DNA of 64,000 nt from an uncultured Gammaproteobacteria bacterium (GCA_905479985.1 CAJQOM010000016.1:1-64000), one strand, 5' to 3'. Positions 35,550-44,220 are shown, counted from the first letter of the stretch. Notes: generated from the letters alone by a model not told the origin. Numbers and translations are program-made.

Positions 35550-36560
35550 ATGTCAGAGCAAATGAAAGCGATTGGGTATCAGATGAATGATGCTGCCCCA
35601 ACCAGCTTCGAACAAGATATCCCCACCGCCAAAGGCCATGATCTCCTCGTCAAAATCAGTGCAATTGCAGTCAACCCTGTCGATACCAAAGTCAAAGCGA
35701 GCATCACTTCCCGGCTAGAAACACCCAGAATTTTAGGCTGGGATGCCGTTGGCACTGTCATCGAAGCTGGTGAAAAAACCACCTTACTCAATACCGGCGA
35801 TAAAATATTTTATGCTGGTGATATTTCACGTCCAGGCTGCTACGCAAGCCATCAATTAGTTGACGAACGCCTTGCCGCTAAAGCCCCACTCATTCTCAAA
35901 CCGGAACAATCTGCCGCCATGCCGTTGGCCAGCATTACGGCATGGGAAGCCCTCTTTTCTCGTTTAAAGATTTTTCCTCAATACGATGACGGCAAAACCA
36001 TTTTAATCATCGGAGGCGCAGGCGGCGTCGGTTCAATCGCGATACAACTCGCCAAAGTGGTTGCCAAACTGAATGTTGTCACCACCGCCTCAAGACCCGA
36101 AACAGAACAATGGTGCCGCCGACTTGGTGCCGATCAGGTGCTTAACCATAGTGCTGATCTCATTGGTCAATATCGTACACTCAATATTGATAAACCCGAT
36201 TACATTTTATGTTGTGCTGACACCGACCAATATTTTGATGCTATGTCTGCTTTAATCGCCCCGGAAGGTATGATTTGCGGTCTCGTCAATAGTAAAACAA
36301 CCTATGACATGAATGCACTTAAGACTAAAAGTGCTGGCTTCATTTGGGAATTCATGTTTACCCGACCTATGTTCAAAACCAATAATATGACCGCACATCA
36401 CAACATTCTAAACAACATTGCTGAACTGCTAGACGAAGGTAAAATCATCAGCACCTTAAAAGAAACTCTTGGGCCCATCACGCCCGAAAATATTACCCAA
36501 GCCCACCGGCAACTGCTATCAGGCAAGACAATTGGTAAAATTGCTTTAATATCAATGTGA
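35550..36560 (+). CDS. Zinc-binding alcohol dehydrogenase family / quinone oxidoreductase
   Basis: A 336-residue MDR-superfamily reductase. GroES-like N-terminal domain with NPVDTKVKAS, GWDAVGTVIEAG; Rossmann domain with IIGGAGGVGSIAIQLAK (about 150-166). The structural and catalytic zinc cysteines of true alcohol dehydrogenases are absent, so it is more likely an NAD(P)H-dependent quinone or enone reductase. It is divergent from the bufferin operon with about 305 bp between starts. Substrate unknown. Confidence 0.88.
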   Translation: MSEQMKAIGYQMNDAAPTSFEQDIPTAKGHDLLVKISAIAVNPVDTKVKASITSRLETPRILGWDAVGTVIEAGEKTTLLNTGDKIFYAGDISRPGCYASHQLVDERLAAKAPLILKPEQSAAMPLASITAWEALFSRLKIFPQYDDGKTILIIGGAGGVGSIAIQLAKVVAKLNVVTTASRPETEQWCRRLGADQVLNHSADLIGQYRTLNIDKPDYILCCADTDQYFDAMSALIAPEGMICGLVNSKTTYDMNALKTKSAGFIWEFMFTRPMFKTNNMTAHHNILNNIAELLDEGKIISTLKETLGPITPENITQAHRQLLSGKTIGKIALISM

Positions 36561-36650
36561 ACAGCGTCATAATTCCCATATAAAAAACACCCGTAATCGC
36601 GACATTCCCGTATACTCGGCTGCTCCATTTAATAGAAAACCGGGTCAGAC

Positions 36651-37115
36651 ATGACTGCAAACACATCAAGCACTTTTTTTGTCAGAAGCTTCAGCGCATG
36701 CTTGTGCTTATTTCTATTAGCTCAAATCACGCCCTCTAGCGCACTATCACAAGACGAATCCAGAAAAAATACGCCTAAAACCTCTGTCAGTGACCGCATC
36801 AAACCCATCGGCGAAGTTTATATTAGTGATGCGCCGACTATCGTCCAACAACCTATCGATACCAATGTTGATATCAGTCCTGGCGAAAAAATCGCAACAG
36901 CAGCCTGCCTTCGTTGTCATAGCGCAGGCCTGATGAAGTCACCCAAAATAGGTAATCATAAGGACTGGGCTCCTAGGCTTAAAAAAGGCCGAGAAACACT
37001 TTATGACCATGCTATTAATGGGCATAACAAAATGCCCGCACGTGGCGGTAAAAGAAACCTCAGCGATAACGATATCAAAGCTGCTGTTGATCACATGCTC
37101 GTAGGCGTTAAATAG
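36651..37115 (+). CDS. Cytochrome c5-like periplasmic cytochrome c
   Basis: A 154-residue exported monoheme cytochrome c. A signal peptide is visible in the first 33 residues (SACLCLFLLAQITPSSALS). The heme motif is C-x-x-C-H in ACLRCHSAG (about residue 86), and the axial methionine is in HNKMPARGG (about 125). The C-terminal part resembles cytochrome c5 (LSDNDIKAAVDHML), though the usual extra Cys pair of c5 is missing. It probably shuttles electrons in the periplasm. Followed by a thioredoxin-fold gene after 67 bp. Confidence 0.9.
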   Translation: MTANTSSTFFVRSFSACLCLFLLAQITPSSALSQDESRKNTPKTSVSDRIKPIGEVYISDAPTIVQQPIDTNVDISPGEKIATAACLRCHSAGLMKSPKIGNHKDWAPRLKKGRETLYDHAINGHNKMPARGGKRNLSDNDIKAAVDHMLVGVK

Positions 37116-37182
37116 ATTAGTCAGCACCTCATTGACCTGAATCAGGTAAACTAGCTGTACTTAATCAAAATCAGTACACAAT

Positions 37183-37662
37183 ATGAAAAAAGTCATACTC
37201 ATATTAGGGCTTATTGCCAGTATCATTGCCATCTCGATGACAACTAAAGCCAGTCAAGGTCCCTACGACCCCAGTCGGGATGCATTTAAAGACTTCCAAC
37301 AAGCCAAATTACAAGCTCAAAACGAAGACAAACTCATCCTCATTCAAATCGGGGGGAACTGGTGTCCTTGGTGCCATAAATTGGAACGCTTTTTCACTAA
37401 AAATGACAACGTTAACAACCTACTCCACAGCACCTTTGTTTCGATCAAAGTGAATGTCAGTCCAGAAAACGATAACGAAACCTTCCTAAATGAAATGCCC
37501 GAATTTGAAGGCTACCCATTCATTGTCATTACCGATGCCCATGGTGAAATACTCAACTCAAGAACTTCCGGTGCATTAGAAGAAGGTAACGGTTATTCTG
37601 AAACAAAGTTTATCGCCTATTTCAACTACTGGAACAAGCGTGAATACCAACAACAAGAATAG
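37183..37662 (+). CDS. Thioredoxin-fold exported protein (SoxW/DUF255-like)
   Basis: A 159-residue protein with a cleavable signal (KVILILGLIASIIAISM, then TTKAS) and a thioredoxin-like domain. The active site is C-P-W-C in GNWCPWCHKLERFF (about residue 60), with the cis-proline in EGYPFIVIT. This resembles SoxW-like periplasmic thioredoxins that reduce disulfides or handle sulfur carriers. It follows the cytochrome c and precedes metY, which is 39 bp away. Confidence 0.85.
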   Translation: MKKVILILGLIASIIAISMTTKASQGPYDPSRDAFKDFQQAKLQAQNEDKLILIQIGGNWCPWCHKLERFFTKNDNVNNLLHSTFVSIKVNVSPENDNETFLNEMPEFEGYPFIVITDAHGEILNSRTSGALEEGNGYSETKFIAYFNYWNKREYQQQE

Positions 37663-37701
37663 ACCACCCCATTACATAGATACATTTATTAAGGTTAAAT
37701 T

Positions 37702-38976
37702 ATGAAGCTCGAAACATTAGCCCTACATCATGGTTATAAATCAGAAGACACCACCAAAGCCGCTGCTGTCCCGATTTACCAAACCACCTCTTACACCTTT
37801 GATGACACCCAACACGGTGCCGATCTATTTGATCTCAAAGTACCCGGCAATATCTATACCCGCATCATGAACCCGACCACCGACGTCCTAGAAAAACGCG
37901 TCGCAGCAATGGAAGGCGGTATTGCAGGACTGGCTGTCGCCTCAGGCATGGCTGCCATCACTTATGCTATTCAATGTATCTGTGCTGTCGGTGACAATAT
38001 CATCAGTACCAGCCAACTCTATGGCGGCACCTACAATTTATTCGCTCATGCCTTACCAAGACAAGGCATTGAAGTGCGTCTGCTACCACATGATGACTTC
38101 GACGGCTTTGAAGCCGCCATTGATGACAATACAAAAGCTATTTTTTGTGAATCAATTGGTAACCCAGCCGGTAATATTGTCGACATCGAGAAATTGGCAA
38201 AAATCGCCAAAAAGCATGGCATTCCACTGATGGTCGATAACACTGTCGCCACACCATTCTTATGTAAACCCATCGACTTCGGTGCAGACATTGTCATTCA
38301 TGCACTCACCAAATACATTGGTGGCCACGGCACATCAATTGGCGGCATGATTGTCGACTCAGGTAAATTCGATTGGGCAGCTAACAAAGAACGCTTCCCC
38401 GCTTTAAATGAACCTGATCCGTCATACCATGGCGTTGTCTATACAGAAGCCCTAGGCCCCGCTGCTTATATCGGTCGTTGCCGCGTCGCACCATTGAGAA
38501 ACACGGGTGCTGCTATTTCACCGATGAACTCATTCCAAATCCTACAAGGTTTAGAAACCTTAGGCTTAAGAATGGAAAGACACTGTGAAAACACCGAAAA
38601 ACTGGCGGACTACCTCAGTAATCATCCCAAAGTCGCTTGGGTAAACTACGCCACCTTAAAAGACAGTCCATACCATGCCACTTGCAAAAAAATCACCCAA
38701 GGCAAAGCCTCCGGTATTTTAAGTTTTGGCGTCAAAGGACCCAAAGAAGCTGGTGGGCAATTTATTGATGCACTCGACATGATCTTGCGCCTCGTTAATA
38801 TCGGTGATGCAAAATCATTGGCTTGTCACCCTGCTTCAACAACGCATCGTCAGCTTAACGAAGAAGAACTCGCTGCCGCCGGTGTCAGTGCAGACATGAT
38901 TCGTATTTCCGTCGGCATAGAAAGTATCGACGATATCATTGCCGATGTTAGCCAAGCTTTAGACAAAGTAAAATAA
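37702..38976 (+). CDS. metY: O-acetylhomoserine aminocarboxypropyltransferase (sulfhydrylase)
   Basis: Cytosolic pyridoxal-phosphate enzyme forming homocysteine from O-acetylhomoserine and sulfide. The 424 residues have the Cys/Met-metabolism fold: YTRIMNPTTDVLEKRVAAMEG (PLP phosphate and substrate region), SQLYGGTYNLF, VDNTVATPF, and the PLP lysine in HALTKYIGGHG (about residue 207). CHPASTTHRQL and RISVGIE are C-terminal signatures. Length fits MetY rather than MetB/MetC. A strong terminator follows. Confidence 0.94.
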   Translation: MKLETLALHHGYKSEDTTKAAAVPIYQTTSYTFDDTQHGADLFDLKVPGNIYTRIMNPTTDVLEKRVAAMEGGIAGLAVASGMAAITYAIQCICAVGDNIISTSQLYGGTYNLFAHALPRQGIEVRLLPHDDFDGFEAAIDDNTKAIFCESIGNPAGNIVDIEKLAKIAKKHGIPLMVDNTVATPFLCKPIDFGADIVIHALTKYIGGHGTSIGGMIVDSGKFDWAANKERFPALNEPDPSYHGVVYTEALGPAAYIGRCRVAPLRNTGAAISPMNSFQILQGLETLGLRMERHCENTEKLADYLSNHPKVAWVNYATLKDSPYHATCKKITQGKASGILSFGVKGPKEAGGQFIDALDMILRLVNIGDAKSLACHPASTTHRQLNEEELAAAGVSADMIRISVGIESIDDIIADVSQALDKVK

Positions 38977-39005
38977 ACTAAACTAAAGCTAATAATCTAA
39001 TCGAT

Positions 39006-39032
39006 AAAAAAGGGGCTAGCGCCCCTTTTTTT
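39006..39032. terminator. Bidirectional intrinsic terminator
   Basis: AAAAAAGGGGC and GCCCCTTTTTTT form a stem with loop TAGC. T-runs follow on both strands. On the plus strand it ends metY; on the minus strand it follows the short ORF at 39035-39199 by three bases. Confidence 0.9.
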
Positions 39033-39034
39033 GT

Positions 39035-39199
39035 TCACAAACTACGCCGTGCCAGTGAGTCCGCTTTATTATAATGCCTGTCATTTTCTGACCGGGACCG
39101 GCTACGTACTTGTGTTCTCACTACGTGAGGCTCAGAACTGACTTTAGAAAAGTGTTCGCATAATAATTGTTTAATTTGTCTATCACTAAGATATGTCAT
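39035..39199 (-). CDS. Small basic ORF (54 aa)
   Basis: A 54-residue reading frame too short for a usual gene caller. It begins MTYLSDRQIKQLLCEHFS and has a basic middle (VRTQVRSRSRSEND) and end (SLARRSL). Its stop lies three bases from the intrinsic terminator at 39006-39032, and it is 62 bp downstream of another short ORF on the same strand. The ribosome site is weak. No family recognised. Position between a promoter and a terminator, with no other gene in the 450 bp, supports a real unit. Confidence 0.5.
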   Translation of the reverse strand: MTYLSDRQIKQLLCEHFSKVSSEPHVVRTQVRSRSRSENDRHYNKADSLARRSL

Positions 39200-39261
39200 A
39201 TAACGCCATTTATAAATTAAAGGCTTAAAATACTTTACTTTTAATATCAGTATGCCTTCTC

Positions 39262-39396
39262 TTAGCGCCTGAAATTAAGTATCGGAAATTTTTCGTTGGG
39301 TTCAGCTAAGCTAAACTCATACGCTAAAGAATCGAGTTCGGCTGGTAATTGAAGAAGTTGTACTATCGCAATGAGGGGCTTAATTCCAGTATCCAT
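39262..39396 (-). CDS. Small ORF (44 aa) under a CRP-like site
   Basis: A 44-residue reading frame with a good ribosome site (GAAAGG, seven bases before ATG). It starts MDTGIKPLIAIVQLLQLP and is acidic and Leu-rich in the middle, ending FPILNFRR. It could form one amphipathic helix. A CRP-type palindrome lies 35 bp upstream and a -10 TATAAT 65 bp upstream. It shares its strand with the HD-GYP gene, which ends 90 bp upstream. No homologue recognised. Confidence 0.55.
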   Translation of the reverse strand: MDTGIKPLIAIVQLLQLPAELDSLAYEFSLAEPNEKFPILNFRR

Positions 39397-39430
39397 ACTT
39401 ACCTTTCAATCTGTCCGCCCCTTGATATTT

Positions 39431-39446
39431 TGTGACGTAGTTCACA
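39431..39446. promoter_or_regulatory. CRP-type binding site (perfect palindrome)
   Basis: TGTGACGTAGTTCACA matches TGTGA-N6-TCACA exactly. Relative to the predicted minus-strand start site near 39454 it lies downstream, at about +8 to +23, a position that would block transcription rather than activate it. A second identical-type site is at 52560-52575. Confidence 0.75.
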
Positions 39447-39460
39447 TTTTGTGTGATGAG

Positions 39461-39490
39461 ATTATAAGCATAACCTAACTTAATATTCAA
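39461..39490 (-). promoter_or_regulatory. Promoter of the two small ORFs
   Basis: On the minus strand TTGAAT and a perfect TATAAT (39466-39461) are 18 bp apart. The -35 element overlaps the last codons of the HD-GYP gene. The spacing and hexamers fit a sigma-70 promoter. Confidence 0.55.
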
Positions 39491-40638
39491 TCCTCATTGA
39501 ACCGCCATACAGAGCGTCTGTCAAAAGTCACAAGCGGATCATCACTTAACAAGATTTTACGTACTTTATTGCCACCTAATGACGTATTACGTTGAATTGG
39601 TAACCTCAAGTCACCTTTCCCAGGTTTGTAACAAATATGGACGATGGGGGTATCCGCATTCTCACCACATTTTGTCACAACACCTATCTCACCACTAATC
39701 AACTGAACGATTAACCCTGGCGGATAAAACCCCAATTCCTTAATAAACAGGGTTGCAATAACAGGCAAAACCGTTTGACCATCATCCAACAAAATATCTC
39801 TTAAGATCCCTTTATGTAACAAAGGTTGACGATAAGCCCTCGGTGACATCCGGGCACAGTACTGATCTGCCAATGCAATCAACTGTGCTTCTACAGGATA
39901 CTGTGATCCAGCAAATTTGTTTGGGTAACCTGTTCCATTGACCTTTTCATGATGAGCAAGAACACATTTTAACCACAGTCGATCTGTCACATTCGCCTGT
40001 TGCAGCATCGCAACGCTTTGTCTTGGATGATTAAAAATCTGTTTCTTCTGTTCTTCTGTTAAGGGTGTTTCTTGTTGAAATAATATTTCTTGTAGGCCAA
40101 TCATCGCAAGATTCATCGTCAAAGCAGCCGCAATGACTGATGCATGGTTTTCCGCTTCGAGACCTCTTTTCCCTGCCATTAACCCAGATAACACAGCCAC
40201 ATCAACCGAATGTTTTATCGGGTAGCTACCCTTTTCTAATATGAATAAAGAAGCTAAAGCCGCACTGGCATCTCGAAAACAAGCACGTTGAATGTCCTCG
40301 ACCAACGACATAATTTCATCCGTGAAATTAACATCAGGGTTATCGTTATTCGCCAATGTAATCGCCAATCGACTTGTCACATCTTCTAAAACTTTAAACG
40401 GAGAGAAGTCTTTCGGTTTAGATACTACTTCCACAACAGTCGGCTTTTCAACAGGTAGCCCCATTTCAGCCACTAAACCATAAGCACCATGGGCCAGCAG
40501 ACGTTCAACTTGCGATTCTGACTGAATCACGAAATCTTTTTTAATCAGGAATGTACCGTTTCGATCATAAATTGGCCAAGGCAATGGCACACCTATCGTA
40601 ATGTCTTCAACTTTTAATCTTATCAAACCATCTGTCAT
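39487..40638 (-). CDS. DUF3391/HD-GYP-type protein with degenerate catalytic site
   Basis: A 383-residue protein of the cyclic-di-GMP phosphodiesterase family. An N-terminal DUF3391-like segment (about 1-70, IRLKVEDITIGVPL) is followed by the HD-GYP domain. The His of IKHSVDVAVL, FNHPRQS, AHHEKVNGTGYP and ALADQY are kept. However, the hallmark H-D-I-G-K position reads ALTMNLAMIGL, so the metal-binding His-Asp pair is lost. It is probably a c-di-GMP binding or signalling protein without full hydrolase activity. A good ribosome site (AAGGCGACGG) precedes the start. The nearby riboswitch and the GGDEF gene make a c-di-GMP context. Confidence 0.85.
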   Translation of the reverse strand: MTDGLIRLKVEDITIGVPLPWPIYDRNGTFLIKKDFVIQSESQVERLLAHGAYGLVAEMGLPVEKPTVVEVVSKPKDFSPFKVLEDVTSRLAITLANNDNPDVNFTDEIMSLVEDIQRACFRDASAALASLFILEKGSYPIKHSVDVAVLSGLMAGKRGLEAENHASVIAAALTMNLAMIGLQEILFQQETPLTEEQKKQIFNHPRQSVAMLQQANVTDRLWLKCVLAHHEKVNGTGYPNKFAGSQYPVEAQLIALADQYCARMSPRAYRQPLLHKGILRDILLDDGQTVLPVIATLFIKELGFYPPGLIVQLISGEIGVVTKCGENADTPIVHICYKPGKGDLRLPIQRNTSLGGNKVRKILLSDDPLVTFDRRSVWRFNED

Positions 40639-40932
40639 ACCGTCGCCTTATTTGTCCAAACGCTAATACAAAGCACCTGTACGAAACTTGCCATCCATGG
40701 GTTTAATATTTCATTATTAATATGGCTATTGTCCAATTACCACAATAGCTCTCAAACACTCATATACAATAGGTTACCGAATAAACCTTACAAAAGTAAA
40801 GGATAAAAAAACAATAAAATATTTAAGGTGATTTCATACCACCGATCCGTCAATAAGCCCTACCTATTTAGCCCAAATACTCTAAAATAACAGCGACCTT
40901 TTTAAACTTAAAAAAATAATTAAAGGAAAAAC

Positions 40933-41820
40933 ATGGCCACTGGCATTTTTGCAGTACTCGATGATATTGCTGTTTTATTAGATGACACCGCAGTTTTAAC
41001 CAAAATCGCGGCCAAAAAAACCGCGGGATTACTCGGTGATGATTTGGCCGTCAACGCTGAAAAAGCCACTGGATTTAGTGCCTCCCGTGAGTTACATGTT
41101 TTATGGGCTATCACCAAAGGCTCAGTCGTTAATAAACTGATCATTTTGCCCTTAGCCTTTTTAATCAGTGCTTTTATACCGCAACTCATCGTTCCTATTC
41201 TGCTGTTAGGTGGTGCCTATTTAAGCTATGAAGGCGCAGAAAAAATAATCGAATGGCTATTCCCCCATGCACATCTGCACAATGAAAAACAACAACAAGT
41301 TTCACTAACACCAGAACAAAAAGAAACGTTAGAAAACACAAAAATAAAAGATGCCATTCGGACCGATTTTATCCTCTCTATCGAGATCATTGTGATCACA
41401 TTATCAACCGTCATTGACCAAACATTAACGATGCAAATCATCGTCGTCAGTCTTATTGCGTTATTAGCAACGGTGGGCGTCTACGGCTTAGTCGCTTTAT
41501 TAGTTCGCATGGATGATATGGGACTATCGCTCATCAACAAATCAAAAACGCAACAAGGCAAATTAGCGCGCATCACCAGTTCGACAGGCCACCATTTAAT
41601 TGCCGCATTACCCTATATTATCCGCATTTTAGGTGTCATAGGCACCATTGCTATGCTACTCGTCGGTGGTGGCATGTTTGTTCATAACATCGAATGGGTA
41701 CATCAGCTCTTTCATAGCTTACTTAGCATTGCTGCTGAGTTGTTAACCGGGATAATCGTAGGCACACTCAGTGTTTTCGTCATGCAGTTTCTTCATTCAA
41801 AAAAGGCATTACCGATATAA
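40933..41820 (+). CDS. DUF808 family inner-membrane protein (YedI-like)
   Basis: A 295-residue membrane protein. The start MATGIFAVLDDIAVLLDDTA and GLLGDDLAVNAEKATGF are the DUF808 signature. Several hydrophobic segments follow (IILPLAFLISAFIPQLI, EIIVITLSTVI, VSLIALLATVGVYGLVALLV, and two more). Function of the family is unknown. AAAGGAAAA precedes the ATG. Its 3' side holds a C/G hairpin, a c-di-GMP-type aptamer and a terminator, all transcribed in the same direction. The 294 bp upstream holds an AT-rich region and a 9-bp inverted repeat (40724-40750), nothing else I can assign. Confidence 0.88.
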   Translation: MATGIFAVLDDIAVLLDDTAVLTKIAAKKTAGLLGDDLAVNAEKATGFSASRELHVLWAITKGSVVNKLIILPLAFLISAFIPQLIVPILLLGGAYLSYEGAEKIIEWLFPHAHLHNEKQQQVSLTPEQKETLENTKIKDAIRTDFILSIEIIVITLSTVIDQTLTMQIIVVSLIALLATVGVYGLVALLVRMDDMGLSLINKSKTQQGKLARITSSTGHHLIAALPYIIRILGVIGTIAMLLVGGGMFVHNIEWVHQLFHSLLSIAAELLTGIIVGTLSVFVMQFLHSKKALPI

Positions 41821-41893
41821 CCCGAAGATAATGAGAATCAAACTGAAACGTCGATGTACAAAAATCTGTAACCATTTGTTAAAAAAGAATTGA

Positions 41894-41913
41894 CCCCCCC
41901 CTCTTTGGGGGGG
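41894..41913. repeat. Pure C/G stem-loop ahead of the riboswitch
   Basis: A run of eight C (41894-41901) faces seven G (41907-41913) across a five- or six-base loop (CTCTTT). It sits just before the aptamer, 73 bp after the DUF808 gene. It has no U-run; a strong roadblock or processing hairpin is possible. Confidence 0.55.
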
Positions 41914-41917
41914 TAGA

Positions 41918-42010
41918 TTGGCACCAACTCTTTAGCCAAACTTGGTGTGAACCAAGGACGGAAAGCCTCTGGTCTTTATGTCTCACGATTTAAAGATGGC
42001 TGGGCTGCTT
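41918..42010 (+). ncRNA. Candidate c-di-GMP-I (GEMM-I) riboswitch aptamer, orphan
   Basis: The core reads AGCCAAAC, then a hairpin CTTGG/CCAAG (41941-41956), then GGACGGAAAGCCTCTGG (41956-41972), then a second hairpin TCTTTA/TAAAGA (41973-41996), then TGGCTGGGCTGC. Order, spacing and conserved bases match the GEMM-I class: AAAC before P2, GACGxAAAGCC between the hairpins, and the G-rich closing strand. The outer strands pair (AGCC with GGCT, GGCA with TGCT). Six bases after the aptamer begins a perfect terminator stem, and no coding sequence follows on this strand. One variant base is seen (GACGG for GACGC). Confidence 0.82.
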
Positions 42011-42014
42011 TTTT

Positions 42015-42053
42015 AAACAAATAAACCTGCCAATGGCAGGTTTATTTGTTTTT
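42015..42053. terminator. Long bidirectional terminator after the riboswitch and rep
   Basis: AACAAATAAACCTGCC (from 42016) pairs perfectly with GGCAGGTTTATTTGTT (to 42050), loop three bases, with T-runs on both sides. It ends the riboswitch transcript on the plus strand and rep on the minus strand. In the riboswitch context it could be the expression platform. Confidence 0.9.
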
Positions 42054-42074
42054 AACGACTCGAAAAATCATTCT

Positions 42075-44087
42075 CTATTTCAGCATACCCCGTATATTCG
42101 ATAAATGGGCTTTGCCTCTTTCCTTACGCTCTTCTGGATCAACTTGGCTCTTTTCTGTCGTCCAGATCAAGTCATCTGCTGGTAATTCACGTAAAAAACG
42201 GCTCTCCTCACAATCGACTTTTTCACCATAACGTTTTCGCGTGTTTGCCATCGTAAAAATTAAGCTACGCTGCGCCCGTGTAATCCCAACATAAGCCAAA
42301 CGCCGCTCTTCTTCAATACCACCTTCCTCAATACTCACACGGTGTGGCAAGATCTCTTCTTCCATACCGATAATCGTGACATGCGGAAACTCCAACCCCT
42401 TAGCCGCATGCAAAGTCATCAAATGGACAGCATCTTCCTGATTCTCATCTGCTTGCCTATCTAGGATATCCATCAACGTTAAACGCGCCGCAATATCACC
42501 AAGACTCATCTCTTCAGTATCTTTTTCAATAATACGGCTGATCCAAATTAATAGCTCTTCAACATTTTCCATCCGGCGCATGGCTTGATCAGGGTCGCCT
42601 GTCACTTCTTCCAACCAAGCGCGGTAATCGATTTCTTCGATCATATCGCGAATCGCTTCCATCAAATCACCCCGCTTCGCACGATCAGCAATATCGACTA
42701 ACCAACGCGTAAAGTGCTCAAGATGCCCCATCGCCTTGGCTGATAATTTCTCAGATAAGCCCATTTCAAAACAAGCGCCAAATAAACTGGTTTTCCGATC
42801 CGCGGCATAATGTCCTAACGCTTGTAAAGTCGTCGACCCAATCCCACGACGGGGCGTATTAATCACCCGTAAAAATGCATTATCATCATCTTGATTTGCC
42901 AATAGCCTCAGATAAGACATGATATCTTTAACTTCAACACGCGAGAAAAATGACGTACCGCCTGTTAAAAAATAAGGCACATTGTGCTCACGTAAAATAC
43001 GTTCTATCGGTCGAGACTGATGATTACTCCGATATAAAATCGCATAATCCTTAAAGTCAGCCTGATGTTTCAGCTTATGATAAAGCAGTTCTGACACCAC
43101 CTTCTCAGACTCATGATCTTCATCACGACAGCCAATCACCCGAATCGCATCGCCTTCGCCCATCGCACTCCATAAGTTTTTTTCAAACAAATGTGGATTA
43201 TGACTAATCAAGCCATTAGCAACCCGTAAAATACGGCCCATCGAACGATAGTTTTGCTCAAGCTTAATCATCTTAAGTCGAGGAAAATCTTCTTTTAACT
43301 GTGCCAAATTTTCAGGCCGTGCCCCCCGCCAAGAATACACCGACTGATCATCATCTCCGACGACGGTTAGTGCCTCACGAATGCCCACCAACTGTTTGAC
43401 CAATTCATACTGACAGCCATTGGTATCTTGATATTCATCCACCAGAAGATAATGAATTTTTGCTTGCCAACGCTTTAACGCATCATCTTTATCTCGGAAC
43501 AATAAAACGGGCATTAATATTAAGTCATCGAAATCAACCCCGTTGTAGGCTTTCAATGCGTCGACATAGCGCTGATAGACTTTAGCAGCGGCCACTTGCT
43601 CTGGCTCTTCCGCTATTTTCATTGCTTGCTCAGGCAAGATGAGCTGGTTTTTCCATTCCGAAATTTGCCACTGGCATTTCTCAGCATGCTCACTATCAGC
43701 AGCAAAGTCGCGCCCCATCAAGTCACGTAATACCGCCAAACTGTCTTGTGCATCAAAAATAGAAAAGCCACTGCGATAGCCAATATGAGCAAACTCTTTT
43801 CGTAAAATGGTTAACCCGAGATTATGAAACGTCGACACCATCAAACCACGGCTTGATACATCACGAGATGCCATCAATTCCGATACCCGGCTCTTCATTT
43901 CGCGTGCGGCTTTATTAGTGAACGTCACCGCTGCAATATTGCGAGCTTTAATCCCACATTGCTCAATCAAATAAGCAATTTTCCGCGTGATCACTCGTGT
44001 CTTACCACTACCCGCGCCGGCTAATACCAACAATGGCCCGTCGACATGACGCGCAGCTTCACGCTGTTCAGGGTTAAGATCTTGCAC
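42075..44087 (-). CDS. rep: ATP-dependent DNA helicase Rep
   Basis: UvrD/Rep-type 3'-5' helicase that helps forks pass obstacles. The 670 residues include motif I AGAGSGKTRVITRK (about 22-35), motif II DEYQDTN, GDDDQSVYSWRGA (motif III), QNYRSMGRIL (IV), TLHAAKGLEFPHV (V) and YVGITRAQRSL (VI). All motifs are intact and length is typical for Rep rather than UvrD. It converges with the riboswitch region and shares its terminator. Upstream 130 bp contains TTTGCAATTGCAAA, a short palindrome of unknown use. Confidence 0.95.
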   Translation of the reverse strand: MQDLNPEQREAARHVDGPLLVLAGAGSGKTRVITRKIAYLIEQCGIKARNIAAVTFTNKAAREMKSRVSELMASRDVSSRGLMVSTFHNLGLTILRKEFAHIGYRSGFSIFDAQDSLAVLRDLMGRDFAADSEHAEKCQWQISEWKNQLILPEQAMKIAEEPEQVAAAKVYQRYVDALKAYNGVDFDDLILMPVLLFRDKDDALKRWQAKIHYLLVDEYQDTNGCQYELVKQLVGIREALTVVGDDDQSVYSWRGARPENLAQLKEDFPRLKMIKLEQNYRSMGRILRVANGLISHNPHLFEKNLWSAMGEGDAIRVIGCRDEDHESEKVVSELLYHKLKHQADFKDYAILYRSNHQSRPIERILREHNVPYFLTGGTSFFSRVEVKDIMSYLRLLANQDDDNAFLRVINTPRRGIGSTTLQALGHYAADRKTSLFGACFEMGLSEKLSAKAMGHLEHFTRWLVDIADRAKRGDLMEAIRDMIEEIDYRAWLEEVTGDPDQAMRRMENVEELLIWISRIIEKDTEEMSLGDIAARLTLMDILDRQADENQEDAVHLMTLHAAKGLEFPHVTIIGMEEEILPHRVSIEEGGIEEERRLAYVGITRAQRSLIFTMANTRKRYGEKVDCEESRFLRELPADDLIWTTEKSQVDPEERKERGKAHLSNIRGMLK

Positions 44088-44220
44088 GACAATAGAACCT
44101 CAGATGGAACCGCTTCAAAATGCAAAAAAGACTGCATCACTCTTTATTAAACAGCCCGCCATCATATAACGATGAGCTAGATTTGCAATTGCAAAATCAA
44201 TCTAATAAAACAGGCACCAG

